Of a stretch of 64,000 bases of DNA, positions 41,649 through 52,549 are shown piece after piece. Position 1 is the first letter of the stretch. The number at the start of each line of letters is the position of its first letter. Source of the stretch: Morococcus cerebrosus. GTDB taxonomy: Bacteria; Pseudomonadota; Gammaproteobacteria; Burkholderiales; Neisseriaceae. Under the pieces are notes generated by a model. That model was not told the DNA's origin and did no database searches. It saw only the letters and a list, made by a program, of their open reading frames with translations. The translations under genes were made by a program, and so were the position numbers. The stretch covers positions 1,860,001 through 1,924,000 of the forward strand of contig NZ_CP094242.1 of NCBI RefSeq assembly GCF_022749515.1. Direction: 5' to 3'.

Positions 41649-42873
41649 TGCTGCGCGCCTTTCTGCGTTTGATGTTCGCTTGTGCGACGAAATAGTCGAA
41701 AATCGGGGCAAACAGGTTGGCAAACAGAATCGCCAACATCATGCCTTCGGGGTAAGCCGGATTGACCACACGGATTAACACGCACATCACGCCGATTAGC
41801 GCGCCGTACCACCATTTGCCGACATTGGTAAAGGAAGCGGAAACAGGGTCGGTCGCCATAAACAGCATACCGATGGCGAAGCCGCCGACGACCAGATGCC
41901 AGTACCAAGGCATGCTGAACATCGGGTTAGTGTCTGAACCGATAACGTTAAACAGCGAAGACATGGCAATCATACCGATCATCACACCGGCAATAATGCG
42001 CCAAGAAGCAATGCGGGCAAACACGATAAACGCGCCGCCGATTAAAAGCGCCAAAGTGGATACTTCGCCGATAGAACCGGGCAAGTTGCCGATAAATGCA
42101 TCCATCCAAGTGATGGATTTACCGGTAACTGCATTTTGCAAGCCGTCTGCACCGTGTGCCGCCCATTGAGCCAACGCGGTTGCGCCGGAATAGCCGTCAA
42201 CCGCCATCCAAACGGTGTCGCCGGTAATATTGGCGGGATAAGCGAAGAACAAGAAGGCACGACCTGCCAGTGCAGGGTTCATAAAGTTTTTACCCGTACC
42301 GCCGAACACCTCTTTCGCAACCACCACACCGAAGGTAATACCTAAGGCAGCCTGCCATAGCGGCAGTGTAGGTGGAACGATTAAGGCAAACAGAATCGAA
42401 GTCACGAAGAAACCTTCGTTGATTTCGTGTTTGCGCACGGTGGCGAACAAAACTTCCCAGAAACCGCCGACGATAAATACGGTCGCATAAATAGGCAGGA
42501 AGTAAATCGCGCCGAACAGCATTTTGCCCAACACGCCCGCTTCAGACGACATATTGATACCCAAAGCGTTGGCAAGGGCGTAATGCCAGTCGTTGGCGAT
42601 GCTTTGTTGCAGCAAATCGGGTGTCAGCGCACCGAATGCCTGCGCGCCGACGTTGTACATGCCGTAAAACATGGCGGGGAACAAAGCCAGCCACACCAAA
42701 ATCATCATGCGTTTGGAGTCGAGCGCGTCGCGGACGTGTGCCGCTTTGCGCGTTACCGCGCCGGATGTGTAGAAAATCGTCGCCGCAGCTTCATAGAGGG
42801 CATACCATTTTTCATGCTTGCCGCCCGGCAGGAAGTGCGGTTCGATTTTTTCCAGAAAATGTTTCAAGCCCAT
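41641..42873 (-). CDS. nqrB: Na+-translocating NADH:quinone reductase subunit B
   Basis: The 410-residue subunit has about ten membrane helices and the covalent FMN site SGAT in [11 protein letters not shown], plus the riboflavin-binding and quinone-site regions. It forms the main sodium channel of the complex. The gene starts two bases after nqrA stops. Confidence 0.97.
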   Translation of the reverse strand: MGLKHFLEKIEPHFLPGGKHEKWYALYEAAATIFYTSGAVTRKAAHVRDALDSKRMMILVWLALFPAMFYGMYNVGAQAFGALTPDLLQQSIANDWHYALANALGINMSSEAGVLGKMLFGAIYFLPIYATVFIVGGFWEVLFATVRKHEINEGFFVTSILFALIVPPTLPLWQAALGITFGVVVAKEVFGGTGKNFMNPALAGRAFLFFAYPANITGDTVWMAVDGYSGATALAQWAAHGADGLQNAVTGKSITWMDAFIGNLPGSIGEVSTLALLIGGAFIVFARIASWRIIAGVMIGMIAMSSLFNVIGSDTNPMFSMPWYWHLVVGGFAIGMLFMATDPVSASFTNVGKWWYGALIGVMCVLIRVVNPAYPEGMMLAILFANLFAPIFDYFVAQANIKRRKARSNG

Positions 42874-42875
42874 AA

Positions 42876-44219
42876 TCAGCCTTCCTTCTCAATGGTTTCC
42901 AGCACCTTGCGCAACAGCGGGCCGTATTCGTATTTGCCCGGGCAGACGAAGCTGCACAAAGCGAGGTCTTCTTCGTCCAATTCCAAGCAACCCAAAGCTT
43001 GCGCGCTGTCGGTGTCGCCGACGATTAAATCGCGCAAAAGCAAGGTAGGCAGGATGTCCAGCGGCATCACGCGCTCGTAAGTACCGATGGGAACCATGGC
43101 GCGGTCGCCGCCGTTGACGGCTGTCGTGAACTTGAAGAGTTTGTTTTTCAGGAAATGACCGAGGGTCGTACGCGTAATCGAGTATTTGTCCGGCTGCGGC
43201 GCAACCCAGCCTAACAGCTCTTTGCTGCGGCCTTCTTCGATAACGGAAATCTGATTGTGATAGCGTCCCAAATAATCATGCGCGCCTTGTGCAATCGCGC
43301 CGTTCAATACCGAACCGGAAATCACGCGGTTGTCCGCGTCAACCAATTCGCCGGCGGTAATTTGCGACACCTTCGCACCCAAAACGGTACGCAAGAGGCG
43401 CGGTTTGTTGACTTGCGGGCCGCCCAAGGCAACCACGCGCTCGGCGTTCAGACGACCTGTTACGAACAAACGTCCGATGGCAATCACGTCTTGATAATTG
43501 ATGGTCCAAACGGTTTTATTCGCGCCGACAGGCTCGATGAAATGAATGTGCGTGCCGCTCAAACCCGCAGGATGCGGGCCGCCGAATTCGTGTGTTTCAA
43601 TGTTGGCGGCGTTTTCAGACGGCACGTCCGCACCGGCTGCTTTACAAACATGGATTTTGCGTTCGGTCAGTCGGCTCAACACCAGCAAACCTCGTCTGAA
43701 ATCCTCGGCGGCTTCTTTGATCACGACCACAGGGTCTGCCGCCAGTGGATTGGTGTCCATCGCATTGACGAAAATGGCGAACGGCTCGGCATCAACGGCG
43801 GGGATTTTGCTGAACGGACGGGTACGCAGCGCAGTCCACAAACCGGATTGAATCAGATTGCGGCGCACTTCTTCGCCGCTTAAGTTTGCCAACGCATCGG
43901 GCGCGTAGCGTTCGAACTCGATTTCGTCATCGCCCTCAACGGCAATCACGACCGACTGAAGCACGCGCTTTTCGCCGCGGTGAATCGCAGCGATTTTGCC
44001 GGAAGCCGGCGCAGTAAACACCACGCCCGGATTTTTCTTGTCTTCAAACAGCACTTGGCCTTTTTTGACGGCATCGCCTTCCTTGACTTTCATCGAGGGG
44101 CGCATACCGACATATTCTTCGCCAAGCAACGCGACTTCGGTAATGGCCGGACCGTCGTAAACGGCTTGCTCCGGTCTGCCCGCGATGGGCAGGTCTAGGC
44201 CTTTTTTGATTTTAATCAT
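42876..44219 (-). CDS. nqrA: Na+-translocating NADH:quinone reductase subunit A
   Basis: The 447-residue cytoplasmic subunit starts [18 protein letters not shown], the family hallmark, and has [13 protein letters not shown] and a C-terminal Cys-containing region [17 protein letters not shown]. It is the first gene of nqrABCDEF. Two DUS-like stretches lie just upstream (44271 and 44303). Confidence 0.97.
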   Translation of the reverse strand: MIKIKKGLDLPIAGRPEQAVYDGPAITEVALLGEEYVGMRPSMKVKEGDAVKKGQVLFEDKKNPGVVFTAPASGKIAAIHRGEKRVLQSVVIAVEGDDEIEFERYAPDALANLSGEEVRRNLIQSGLWTALRTRPFSKIPAVDAEPFAIFVNAMDTNPLAADPVVVIKEAAEDFRRGLLVLSRLTERKIHVCKAAGADVPSENAANIETHEFGGPHPAGLSGTHIHFIEPVGANKTVWTINYQDVIAIGRLFVTGRLNAERVVALGGPQVNKPRLLRTVLGAKVSQITAGELVDADNRVISGSVLNGAIAQGAHDYLGRYHNQISVIEEGRSKELLGWVAPQPDKYSITRTTLGHFLKNKLFKFTTAVNGGDRAMVPIGTYERVMPLDILPTLLLRDLIVGDTDSAQALGCLELDEEDLALCSFVCPGKYEYGPLLRKVLETIEKEG

Positions 44220-44504
44220 AGATTTGCATTACTTGTGATGAGTTAAACAGAATAAAATGTTCCAACTTTTCAGACGACGTTTGAAATGGCAAAGCATGGG
44301 GAAGGTCGTCTGAAAGTAAAGCCTTACTTACGGAAAACAACAATTAAATGAAAACTGTAAAACGTTTGATTTTAGCAGGAACAGCCCGCCTTATGTCAGA
44401 TTTACGCAGATTTTTTCCAGCTTCCTGCCCCGAATCCCACGCAAAGCAGCCCTCCAATAAAATTACAAGATATTGATGCCCCAAATTAATCCCTGGCAGA
44501 ATGC
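44220..44504. other. nqr upstream region
   Basis: About 285 bases hold an imperfect opposed DUS pair (44271-44317) and the presumed nqr promoter. No gene was seen. Confidence 0.6.
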
Positions 44505-44558
44505 AAAAGGTCGTCTGAAAACCGAATCAATAAGAATCAGGTTTTCAGACGACCTTTT
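44505..44558. terminator. DUS inverted-repeat terminator
   Basis: Arms 44505-44523 and 44540-44558 form a 19-bp stem. It ends the antiporter gene. Confidence 0.87.
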
Positions 44559-44570
44559 GAAGTTTAGGAA

Positions 44571-45992
44571 TCAGAACAACTGCCAAACGAAGAAGATCAG
44601 CGTGTGCAGTATAAACAGCGGAATCAATACCCCTACCGACCACATCATATAACCGAAGAAAGTCGGCATCGGCACGCCGCGCTGCTCGGCAATCGCTTTA
44701 ACCATAAAGTTCGGCGCATTGCCGATATAAGTGAGCGCGCCCATAAACACCGAACCCATGGATACTGCCAACAGCGAATGGAACAGATGCCCCGTCATCA
44801 GCACCTGAGCATCACCGCCCGCCATATTGAAGAACACCAGATAAGTCGGCGCATTATCCAAAAATGCGGACAACAAACCGCTCATCCAGAAATACATCGT
44901 ATTAATCGGATTGCCCGAAGCGTCATGCACCAACGACACCACCGCGCCCAGCGCACCCGCCTCGCCTGCCTTCAAAATCGCCAAAACAGGGGAAATCGTA
45001 ATGAAAATACCCAAAAACAGTTTGCCCACTTCGGCAATCGGGTCGAAATTGAATTCATTGCCCGCCCTGACCTGTTTGGGCGTAATCAGCAGCGAAACCA
45101 TGGTCAGTACCAGCAAAATCACATCGCGCACCAAGTTTTGCAACGCATAGTGGCTGCCTAAAATCTCAAACCCCGGATGATCGGGCTTCCACAAGCCGGA
45201 CAGCAAAACCGCACCAACCACGCCCGCCAGCAGCAGGAAATTCCATTTGCCGGCAATGCGCAAATCTTCATCGACCTCCTCTTCCTGACGAATCTGTTCC
45301 ACATTGGCTTCACGCGCGTAATAACGGCTGTCGATAATATAAAACACCAGCAACAGCACCACCGTACTGATCAATACGGGCATCAACATGTGTTTCACCG
45401 TCCACATGAAATCCACGCCCTTCAAGAAGCCTAAAAACAGCGGAGGATCGCCCAACGGCGTCAGGCCGCCGCCGATATTTGCCACCAAAAAAATAAAGAA
45501 TATAACGACATGCACCTTATTCTTGCGGTAATGGTTTGCCTTAAGCAGCGGACGAATCATCAGCATTGCCGCACCGGTCGTCCCCATAAAGGAAGCCATC
45601 ACCGTCCCCGCCGCCAGCAGCCCGGTATTCAGCGCAGGCGTACCATTGAGCTTACCCCAAACCAAAATTCCGCCCGAAATCGTGTATAAAGCCAAAAGCA
45701 GCAGGATAAACGGGATATATTCCTCAACCAGCGCATGGGCAACCGTATGCACACCCGCCCCGAAACCGAACACAACGGCGAACGGAACCAAAAACAGCAG
45801 CGTCCAAAACGCTGTAATCTTGCCGAAATGGTGATGCCAGGTATGCGCGAAAAAGAGCGGCCCCAACGCGATAGACAAAAGAATCAACGCGAACGGCGCA
45901 CCCCAAAACAGACTGAGCGTCGCGCCGTCAAAATCAGCGGCGTGAGACACAGCGGGAAGCAGGATGAGGGATAGAATTGGTAAGCGGCGCAT
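44571..45992 (-). CDS. sodium:proton antiporter (NhaD-like)
   Basis: This 473-residue inner-membrane protein has about 12-13 hydrophobic segments and resembles the NhaD / ion-transporter superfamily. It includes TTGAAMLMIRPLLKAN, GGLTPLGDPPLFLGF and FLDNAPTYLVFFN, where the Asp and Asn residues are typical of Na+ transport sites. The start at 45992 has AAGGAAAAA upstream and a signal-like N-terminus MRRLPILSLILLPAVSHA. The upstream part of the frame (to 46088) is unlikely. Its position next to nqr suggests use of the sodium gradient. Confidence 0.87.
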   Translation of the reverse strand: MRRLPILSLILLPAVSHAADFDGATLSLFWGAPFALILLSIALGPLFFAHTWHHHFGKITAFWTLLFLVPFAVVFGFGAGVHTVAHALVEEYIPFILLLLALYTISGGILVWGKLNGTPALNTGLLAAGTVMASFMGTTGAAMLMIRPLLKANHYRKNKVHVVIFFIFLVANIGGGLTPLGDPPLFLGFLKGVDFMWTVKHMLMPVLISTVVLLLVFYIIDSRYYAREANVEQIRQEEEVDEDLRIAGKWNFLLLAGVVGAVLLSGLWKPDHPGFEILGSHYALQNLVRDVILLVLTMVSLLITPKQVRAGNEFNFDPIAEVGKLFLGIFITISPVLAILKAGEAGALGAVVSLVHDASGNPINTMYFWMSGLLSAFLDNAPTYLVFFNMAGGDAQVLMTGHLFHSLLAVSMGSVFMGALTYIGNAPNFMVKAIAEQRGVPMPTFFGYMMWSVGVLIPLFILHTLIFFVWQLF

Positions 45993-46088
45993 TGTTTTTC
46001 CTTGTTTTTTTTTAGTTTTTCTTATGAACGAAAAGCCTAAACAAACACATCCGCACAATGCCGTGAAATCAAACAAAAACGTCTGCAA

Positions 46089-46361
46089 CCAACCTTGGCA
46101 TCAAGCGGCGGAGTGTTGCCATATGTAAACCTTGTTTGATTGTAAGTGAAAACCCCGCCCCAAACCAGTCAAAATAACCGACCGCCCTACCCTGTTTCCC
46201 AATCTTCAAGCCCCTCTTCCGCCCTATCCGCTGAATCATATTTTCAAAATCCTTTTGAAAATAAAATGCTAGGCAAGCAGCAATGTAAACTATCGAAATA
46301 TAACTTTAGATTTATTCTTTCAAAAATTTACACAATATGCCCTTACTCAAATAAAAAAGCT
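46089..46361. other. intergenic region, no gene seen
   Basis: About 270 bases upstream of the antiporter gene and downstream of the Slam gene. No structure noted besides the DUS palindrome that follows. Confidence 0.6.
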
Positions 46362-46394
46362 AAAGGTCGTCTGAAAAATTTCAGACGACCTTTT
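46362..46394. terminator. DUS palindrome terminator
   Basis: Opposed DUS arms 46362-46376 and 46379-46394 with almost no loop. It ends the Slam gene. Confidence 0.87.
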
Positions 46395-46414
46395 ATTATT
46401 CAAACCAAACACAA

Positions 46415-47839
46415 TCAGAACGTTTTACTGAACTCGACAAACATTCTGGTTTTGCCGTATTCATTATATTTGTCGTTACTCCATGTTTTGTGGTGGGCGA
46501 CGGTCAGGCGCGGGGTGATGCCTTTGAAGTGAAAAGCGCGGTGCCACACGGCGAGCGAAATATCCGCTTCTTTATCGCGGCGGTTTTCCTGACCGCTCAA
46601 AAGGCTGGGCGTTTGATAACGGCGTTGCGCCGCACTCAGCCGCAACATGGTGGACAGCCCTTTGCCCCATTCCTGCCCCCATGCGGTACGGAGGCTGTAA
46701 CGGTCGAAGCTGTCCGATTTGTCTTCTTTATTGCGTTCCTGATAGATGTCGAAACCGCCGACCCAGTATTGGCGGGCGTTTCGGTAATAGACGACGGAAT
46801 TGCTCAACAGGCGGTTGTTGCTGTCGGAACGGGCGCGTCGGGTATTTTTTAGACGACCCATTTCAACGGCGCTCAAGGTTTGCAGCTTAGGCTGCCACCA
46901 GCGGTTGATGTGCAGGCGCGCACCGCTGGAGTAGGTATACGGGTCGTTGCCGTAGAAGCGGCGTTCGTGGAACGGGGTCAAGCCGATGTCGTTGCGCTGG
47001 TCGGCGTAGCCTGCGCCTACCGAAAAGCGGGTGGTTACGTCGTTATACTTGGTTTGTTCGGGATAAATTTTGCCGTAATTGTCCGCGCCTGCCGTAACGT
47101 ACCAGCCTTTGGGCAGCGACCATTTTTTCTCTGCGCCGAGTTGGTAGTTGATGGCGGTAGCGTCGATAGGCTCAGGAAAGGTCCAGTTGCCGTATGTGCG
47201 GCGGCTGGGGGCCTGGTTGATGTTTTGTTCGCGGGTAACGCTCAAGCCGGCGTTGAATTTCCACGAATCGCGCTCGCGCAATGCTTTGCGGTAGGATTCG
47301 ATGCCTTTGACGAGCTGCTCGGGCAGGTTGGCTTCTGCTTTGAGTTTGTCGAACTGGTCGGCGGCAGCTTCGTTTTGCTTGTCTTCAAACAAAGCGGTGG
47401 CAAGCTGCCAGCGGACGACGGGGGCATCGGGGTTTTCGGCGATAAATTGACGGTAATACCCGATGGCTTCTTTCATTTTGCCGTCGTCTTGAGCAACCAA
47501 GCCGTGCGCGTAGAGCGCCATGTTTTTATCGTGTCCCTGCCATTGTTCGTAAATCGGCAGGACAACCTTGATGCCCGCGATGTTGCGCGACACAACGGCA
47601 GAATACATGGCGCGGGAAAGTAATTGGGGATTGTCGAGCAGGGTTTTGGCATCGACGTTGACGACTTTTTCAGACGACGTTTCAGCAGCAGGTTTGGCCG
47701 CTTCTGCTTCGACGGGGTCAGGTTCTGCCGTTTTAACCTGCAACTCGGGGGCAGGCTGGTTTTGAGGCTCGGACGGCACGTCGGCGGCTTCCGCTGCGGA
47801 CACGGCGAGCAGGGAGAGGAGTAAGAGTGTTTTTTTCAT
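46415..47839 (-). CDS. surface lipoprotein assembly modifier (Slam-type, DUF560)
   Basis: Slam proteins are outer-membrane translocons that deliver lipoproteins such as TbpB or fHbp to the cell surface. This 474-residue protein has a signal peptide (MKKTLLLLSLLAVSAAEA), an acidic Pro/Glu linker, a TPR domain (about 100-200; KEAIGYYRQFIAENPDAP), and a C-terminal beta-barrel of about 14 strands ending in aromatic F (EFSKTF). No surface-lipoprotein gene lies next to it here, so the client is unknown. A DUS encodes TSSEK in the linker. I start at 47839; an upstream ATG at 47884 gives no signal peptide. Confidence 0.9.
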   Translation of the reverse strand: MKKTLLLLSLLAVSAAEAADVPSEPQNQPAPELQVKTAEPDPVEAEAAKPAAETSSEKVVNVDAKTLLDNPQLLSRAMYSAVVSRNIAGIKVVLPIYEQWQGHDKNMALYAHGLVAQDDGKMKEAIGYYRQFIAENPDAPVVRWQLATALFEDKQNEAAADQFDKLKAEANLPEQLVKGIESYRKALRERDSWKFNAGLSVTREQNINQAPSRRTYGNWTFPEPIDATAINYQLGAEKKWSLPKGWYVTAGADNYGKIYPEQTKYNDVTTRFSVGAGYADQRNDIGLTPFHERRFYGNDPYTYSSGARLHINRWWQPKLQTLSAVEMGRLKNTRRARSDSNNRLLSNSVVYYRNARQYWVGGFDIYQERNKEDKSDSFDRYSLRTAWGQEWGKGLSTMLRLSAAQRRYQTPSLLSGQENRRDKEADISLAVWHRAFHFKGITPRLTVAHHKTWSNDKYNEYGKTRMFVEFSKTF

Positions 47840-48206
47840 GATCTTTGCAATGTGTGAACGGTAGTATTGTAGTGATTGCGTCAATATTTTTTATTTGAGA
47901 TCGGACAACACCATTTATTCTCTTCGGTACTGTTTTGTCTCAATATTATGTTGAGCGCGGATTTTACCGTGTTTTACAGTAAAACAAAATATTGCGGAGG
48001 CAAATAAAACGATACGGCATGATTCGGCTTTGTTCTGTTTCGGCGCAAATCCGCCCTGCCCTGTTGATTGAATGCCGTTTGCCCAATCCTATTGCAAAGG
48101 TCGTCTGAAAAGAGGTTTCAGACGACCCGTGTTTTCTTCCAAACGGTTTTTACGGATAAAACAAATGTTGTAAAAACCATAAACAATTGTTAACGCCGCC
48201 ATGTAA
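47840..48206. other. intergenic region between Slam gene and small exported protein
   Basis: About 365 bases are AT-rich at the Slam end. One DUS hairpin (48097-48128) is present. No gene seen. Confidence 0.6.
48097..48128. terminator. DUS hairpin
   Basis: Arms 48097-48111 and 48117-48128 with a five-base loop. It is one of two DUS hairpins within 150 bases. Confidence 0.75.
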
Positions 48207-48241
48207 AAAGGTCGTCTGAAACCTCTTTTCAGACGACCTTT
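48207..48241. terminator. DUS inverted-repeat terminator
   Basis: Arms 48207-48222 and 48226-48241 with a three-base loop, directly after the small exported protein gene. Confidence 0.86.
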
Positions 48242-48256
48242 CCAGTATTTCTTGAT

Positions 48257-48628
48257 TTAGCGTTTGTCTAAGTCCAAATCAGCTTTGTATTCGATGCGGC
48301 CGTGTCCTTTGTTTTCGATGGATACGTCCAATTCTTGTCTGCCACGTTTGAATTTCAAATCGGCATCGTCGTGTTTGATTTCAGATTCGACCACTTGAAA
48401 ACCTTTGCTGCGCGCGTGGGCGATGACTTTTTTCGCCAAAGACGGAATCGGGTTGCCGCGTGCGGGCAGCTCGGCTTCGTATTCGAATTCGCCGTTGCCC
48501 TGACGGTCGGCTTTAACCGTATGCGCGCCTGCGGGAAGGTAAATTTCGGCAGGAAGCGGGGCGGCGAAGGCGGTGGCGGAGAAAAGCGCCAAAATGCCGG
48601 TTGCCAATAAAGATTTTGTTTTAGCCAT
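48257..48628 (-). CDS. small exported protein of unknown function
   Basis: The 123-residue protein starts MAKTKSLLATGILALFSATAFA, a clear signal peptide cleaved before APLP. No lipobox is present. The mature 100 residues are rich in charged residues (FKRGRQELDVSIENKGHGRI, EYKADLDLDKR) and resemble short beta-rich periplasmic proteins. GGATACAGT precedes the ATG. It lies 418 bases upstream of the Slam gene in the same direction. Confidence 0.82.
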   Translation of the reverse strand: MAKTKSLLATGILALFSATAFAAPLPAEIYLPAGAHTVKADRQGNGEFEYEAELPARGNPIPSLAKKVIAHARSKGFQVVESEIKHDDADLKFKRGRQELDVSIENKGHGRIEYKADLDLDKR

Positions 48629-48879
48629 ACTGTATCCTTTCGGGGAAGGCATATAAAAACGCCGCCATGTTATCGGCAAGGCAACACCCTATCAAGTAAA
48701 TAAACCTTGTTTTACGTATGACAGTGTTTTTGCACGCAGCGTTTACGCGGTTTTGCGATAACCCTGCAAAAACCTGCGCCTTGCCTGTAATAAAAGGTTT
48801 CAGACGACCTTTTGAAACACGGCTTTTGCGCTTTCGGGTAAAATAGCCGCTTTGTTTTTATTCAGGCAGCCTCAACCAA

Positions 48880-49398
48880 ATGTCTTCCTCCCTTTCCAAA
48901 AAAACCGCCTACCTGCTGATTGCGCTGACCGGCATCGCGCTTGACCAACTGACCAAATGGGAAATCCTCGCCCACTTCCAAGAAGGCGAGCGACTCAACA
49001 TCATCCCTTCCTTATTCGACCTGACCCTTGCCTACAACCCCGGCGCGGCGTTCAGTTTCCTTGCCGACCAAGGCGGCTGGCAGAAATTCTTTTTCTTAGG
49101 GCTGGCACTGGTCATCAGCGCCTATCTCGCCCGCGCCATCCTGCGCGACGAGTTCCGCCTTTCGGGCAAAATCGGCGCAGCTATGATTATCGGCGGCGCA
49201 CTCGGTAACGTCATCGACCGCTTGATTCACGGTCATGTGGTTGATTTCTTACTGTTTTACTGGAAGGATTGGTATTATCCCGCGTTTAACGTTGCCGACA
49301 GCTTTATCTGCGTCGGTGCCGTTTTATTGGTTTTGGACGGACTGTTCCACAAAAAACAACCCAAACCAACCGACGAACCAACAACCGACAACCCATAA
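48880..49398 (+). CDS. lspA: lipoprotein signal peptidase
   Basis: The enzyme cleaves signal peptides of prolipoproteins. The 172-residue membrane protein has four hydrophobic segments and the conserved boxes [33 protein letters not shown] (catalytic Asp) and FNVADSFI (catalytic Asp). The stop codon TAA directly abuts a DUS, and ispH follows 26 bases later. lspA-ispH linkage is conserved in many bacteria. Confidence 0.97.
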   Translation: MSSSLSKKTAYLLIALTGIALDQLTKWEILAHFQEGERLNIIPSLFDLTLAYNPGAAFSFLADQGGWQKFFFLGLALVISAYLARAILRDEFRLSGKIGAAMIIGGALGNVIDRLIHGHVVDFLLFYWKDWYYPAFNVADSFICVGAVLLVLDGLFHKKQPKPTDEPTTDNP

Positions 49399-49424
49399 GG
49401 TCGTCTGAAATCCGGACCATACAC

Positions 49425-50393
49425 ATGACCCAAAAAACCATCATCCTTGCCAACCCGCGCGGCTTCTGCGCCGGCGTTGACCGCGCTATCAGCATCGTCG
49501 AGCGCGCGCTGGAAGAATTCGGCGCACCGGTTTACGTCCGCCACGAAGTCGTCCACAACAAATTCGTCGTGGACAACCTGCGCGAAAAAGGCGCGGTATT
49601 CATCGAAGACCTCGCCGACGTACCCAAAGACGCCATCCTGATTTACTCGGCACACGGCGTCTCCAAAGCCGTACAGCAGGAAGCTGCTGAACGTGGGTTC
49701 CGCGTATTCGATGCCACCTGCCCGCTCGTGACCAAAGTCCATAAAGAAGTCGCCCGTCTCGACGCGCAAGACTGCGAAATCATCATGATCGGACACAAAG
49801 GCCACGTCGAAGTCGAAGGCACCATGGGACAGCTTCCGCCCGGCAGAATGCTGCTGGTCGAGACTGTTGAAGACGTCGCCGGACTGCAAGTCAAAAACCC
49901 CGACAAACTCGCCTACGTCAGCCAAACCACCCTCTCCGTCGATGAAACCAAAGACATCATCGCCGCACTGAATGCCCGTTTTCCCAACATCCGCAACCCG
50001 CACAAAGAAGACATCTGCTACGCCACGACCAACCGCCAAACCGCCGTTAAAGAATTGGCGGAAGAATGCGACATCGTCATCGTCGTCGGCTCGCCCAACT
50101 CTTCCAACAGCAACCGCCTGCGCGAAGTCGCCGCCCAACGCGGCGTCGATGCCTACATGGTTGACAACGCCGGCTACCTGAAACGCGAATGGTTCGAAGG
50201 CAAACACAAAGTCGGCGTAACCGCCGGCGCGTCCGCCCCCGAAGTTTTGGTCAGGGAAGTCCTGCAAACCATACAGCAATGGGGACACGAAACCATACGC
50301 GAAGGCGAAGGTGCGGAAGAAAGCATCGTCTTCGTCCTCCCCAAAGAGCTGCGGCGCGAAGGCGAAAACAAACAGATATTGAACAAAGGTTAA
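49425..50393 (+). CDS. ispH: 4-hydroxy-3-methylbut-2-enyl diphosphate reductase
   Basis: This iron-sulfur enzyme makes IPP and DMAPP in the last step of the non-mevalonate pathway. The 322-residue protein has the three cluster cysteines in [25 protein letters not shown] and the later [13 protein letters not shown]; also [23 protein letters not shown] and [11 protein letters not shown]. It follows lspA. Confidence 0.97.
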   Translation: MTQKTIILANPRGFCAGVDRAISIVERALEEFGAPVYVRHEVVHNKFVVDNLREKGAVFIEDLADVPKDAILIYSAHGVSKAVQQEAAERGFRVFDATCPLVTKVHKEVARLDAQDCEIIMIGHKGHVEVEGTMGQLPPGRMLLVETVEDVAGLQVKNPDKLAYVSQTTLSVDETKDIIAALNARFPNIRNPHKEDICYATTNRQTAVKELAEECDIVIVVGSPNSSNSNRLREVAAQRGVDAYMVDNAGYLKREWFEGKHKVGVTAGASAPEVLVREVLQTIQQWGHETIREGEGAEESIVFVLPKELRREGENKQILNKG

Positions 50394-50430
50394 ACTGTTT
50401 ATCCCATCCTTTTCATCCAAGCGGCAAAAC

Positions 50431-50463
50431 AAAAAGGTCGTCTGAAACCCGTTTTCAGACGAC
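50431..50463. terminator. DUS terminator interrupted by IS1655
   Basis: The left arm and loop are intact; the right arm ends at GAC 50463, where IS1655 copy 2 begins. The missing CCTTTA is beyond the element at 53982. Confidence 0.8.
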
Positions 50464-50551
50464 GGCGGATTAGCATTTGAAGTGCAACTTTCCATAACAG
50501 AAAAAGGCCAGTATGCGGTAGCATACGGCCTTTCCTGCAAGAAAGATTGCC

Positions 50552-51154
50552 ATGAGCTACACACAACTGACCCAAGACGAACGATACCATATCCAATACC
50601 TGTCCCGCCACTGCACCATCGCCGAAATCGCCAAACAGCTCAACCGCCACAAAAGCACCATCAGCCGAGAAATCAAGCGGCACTGCATCCAAGGACAGCA
50701 ATACAGCGCCGATAAAGCCCAACGGCAAAACCGGCTGACCAAACAGCACCGGCGAAAACCCTATAAGCTCGATTCGCAGCTGGTTCAACACATCGACACC
50801 CTTATCCGCCGCAAACTCAGTCCCGAACAAGTATGTGCCTACCTGCATAAACACCACGGGATCACACTCCATCACAGCACCGTTTACCGCTACCTCCGCC
50901 AAGACAAAAGCAACGGCGGCACTTTGTGGCAACACCTCAGAATATGCAGCAAACCCTACCGCAAACGCTACGGCAGCACATGGACCAGAGGCAAAGTGCC
51001 CGACCGCGTCGGCATAGAAAACCGACCTGCTATCGTCGACCAGAAAACCCGCATCGGCGATTGGGAGGCCGACACCATCGTCGGCAAAAATCAGAAAAGC
51101 GCGTTATTGACCTTGGTCGAACGCACTACCCGCTACACCATCATCTGCAAATTA
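50552..51154 (+). pseudogene. IS1655 copy 2 transposase, N-terminal part
   Basis: The first about 200 codons of an IS1655 transposase, ending at IICKL where an IS630-family element enters. The middle codons (KNLKAEDTARAAIR) are at 52507-52549, and the rest at 53633-53952. Confidence 0.9.
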
Positions 51155-52055
51155 TAATCAATTAAAAACAAAATAGTACAATACTCAACTTTGAAGGTCT
51201 AACCATGGCATACTCTGCGGACTTAAGAAACAAAGCTTTAAACTATTACGAACAATGCAAAAACATCAGCCAAACCGCAGCAACGTTTAATTTGTCAAGA
51301 AACACGCTTTACCTGTGGATTCGCCTTAAAAAACAAACAGGCAGCCTAAAACATCAAGTTACCGGTCTAAATGCCGTAAAATTGGATAGGCAAAAACTGG
51401 CTCAATATGTTGAGCAGCACCAGGATGCCTATCTGCATGAAATCGCCAAACATTTTGATTGTACGCCAGCCGCCGTTTGCTATGCACTCAAACAGATGGG
51501 GATGACGCGCAAAAAAAGACCACCACTTACAAAGAACAAGACCCGGCCAAAGTAACGCATTATTTGACACAGCTGGCCGAATTTTCCGGCTACCAACGTG
51601 TTTATTTGGATGAAACAGGATTTGACCGCTACCTGTTCCGTCCCTATGCCCGCAGCCCGAAAGGGCAAATAGTGAAAGCGCAGATAAGTGGAAAAAGATA
51701 CCGACGCTTATCTCTGGTGTCCGCACAAGTCGGCAACCGGCTGATTGCTCCGATGGTTTATCAAAATACGATGACCGGAGTCTTTTTTGAAGCGTGGTTT
51801 CAGCAATGCCTACTGCCTGCATTGACTCAAAAATCGGTGATTATTTTAGATAATGCGCGATTTCACCGTATGGGTGTTTTACGGGAAATGGCGGGAAAAT
51901 GGGGACATAAGGTATTGCCTCTTGCACCTTATTCACCTGAGCTCAACCCGATTGAGAAGGTGTGGGCGAATATTAAGCGGTATCTGCGAACCGTATTGTC
52001 TGATTACGCCCGATTTGACGATGCGTTACTGTCCTATTTTGATTTTAATTGACTA
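51155..52055 (+). mobile_element. IS630-family element, copy 2, complete
   Basis: This 901-base element is nearly identical to copy 1 at 17019-17919. It has TA at both borders (51153-51154 and 52056-52057). Its left flank is IS1655; its right flank is another IS630 fragment in reverse. Confidence 0.9.
51205..52052 (+). CDS. IS630-family transposase, two frames joined by -1 frameshift
   Basis: The first frame is 51205-51555 (116 residues), and the second, with the DDE domain, is 51459-52052. An A7 run at about 51511-51517 is the likely slip site. Motifs are as in copy 1 (VYLDETGFDRYL, VIILDNARFHR, SPELNPIEKVW). Confidence 0.9.
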
Positions 52056-52057
52056 TA

Positions 52058-52504
52058 AACACGTTGGTAGTCGGAAAATTCGGCCAGCTGTGTCAAATAA
52101 TGCGTTACTTTGGCCGGGTCTTGTTCTTTGTAAGTGGTGGTCTTTTTTGCGCGTCATCCCCATCTGTTTGAGTGCATAGCAAACGGCGGCTGGCGTACAA
52201 TCAAAATGTTTGGCGATTTCATGCAGATAGGCATCCTGGTGCTGCTCAACATATTGAGCCAGTTTTTGCCTATCCAATTTTACGGCATTTAGACCGGTAA
52301 CTTGATGTTTTAGGCTGCCTGTTTGTTTTTTAAGGCGAATCCACAGGTAAAGCGTGTTTCTTGACAAATTAAACGTTGCTGCGGTTTGGCTGATGTTTTT
52401 GCATTGTTCGTAATAGTTTAAAGCTTTGTTTCTTAAGTCCGCAGAGTATGCCATGGTTAGACCTTCAAAGTTGAGTATTGTACCATTTTGTTTTTAATTG
52501 ACTA
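52058..52504 (-). mobile_element. IS630-family fragment, copy 3 (reverse orientation)
   Basis: It contains the 5' half of the element: the terminal repeat, the first frame from 52454, and the start of the second frame as far as the YQRVYL codons. The slippery run has six A instead of seven, which moves the reading frame to one encoding neither domain (RKKDHHLQRT...). Confidence 0.88.
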
Positions 52505-52549
52505 TAAAGAACTTAAAAGCCGAAGACACTGCCCGGGCGGCCATTAGGG

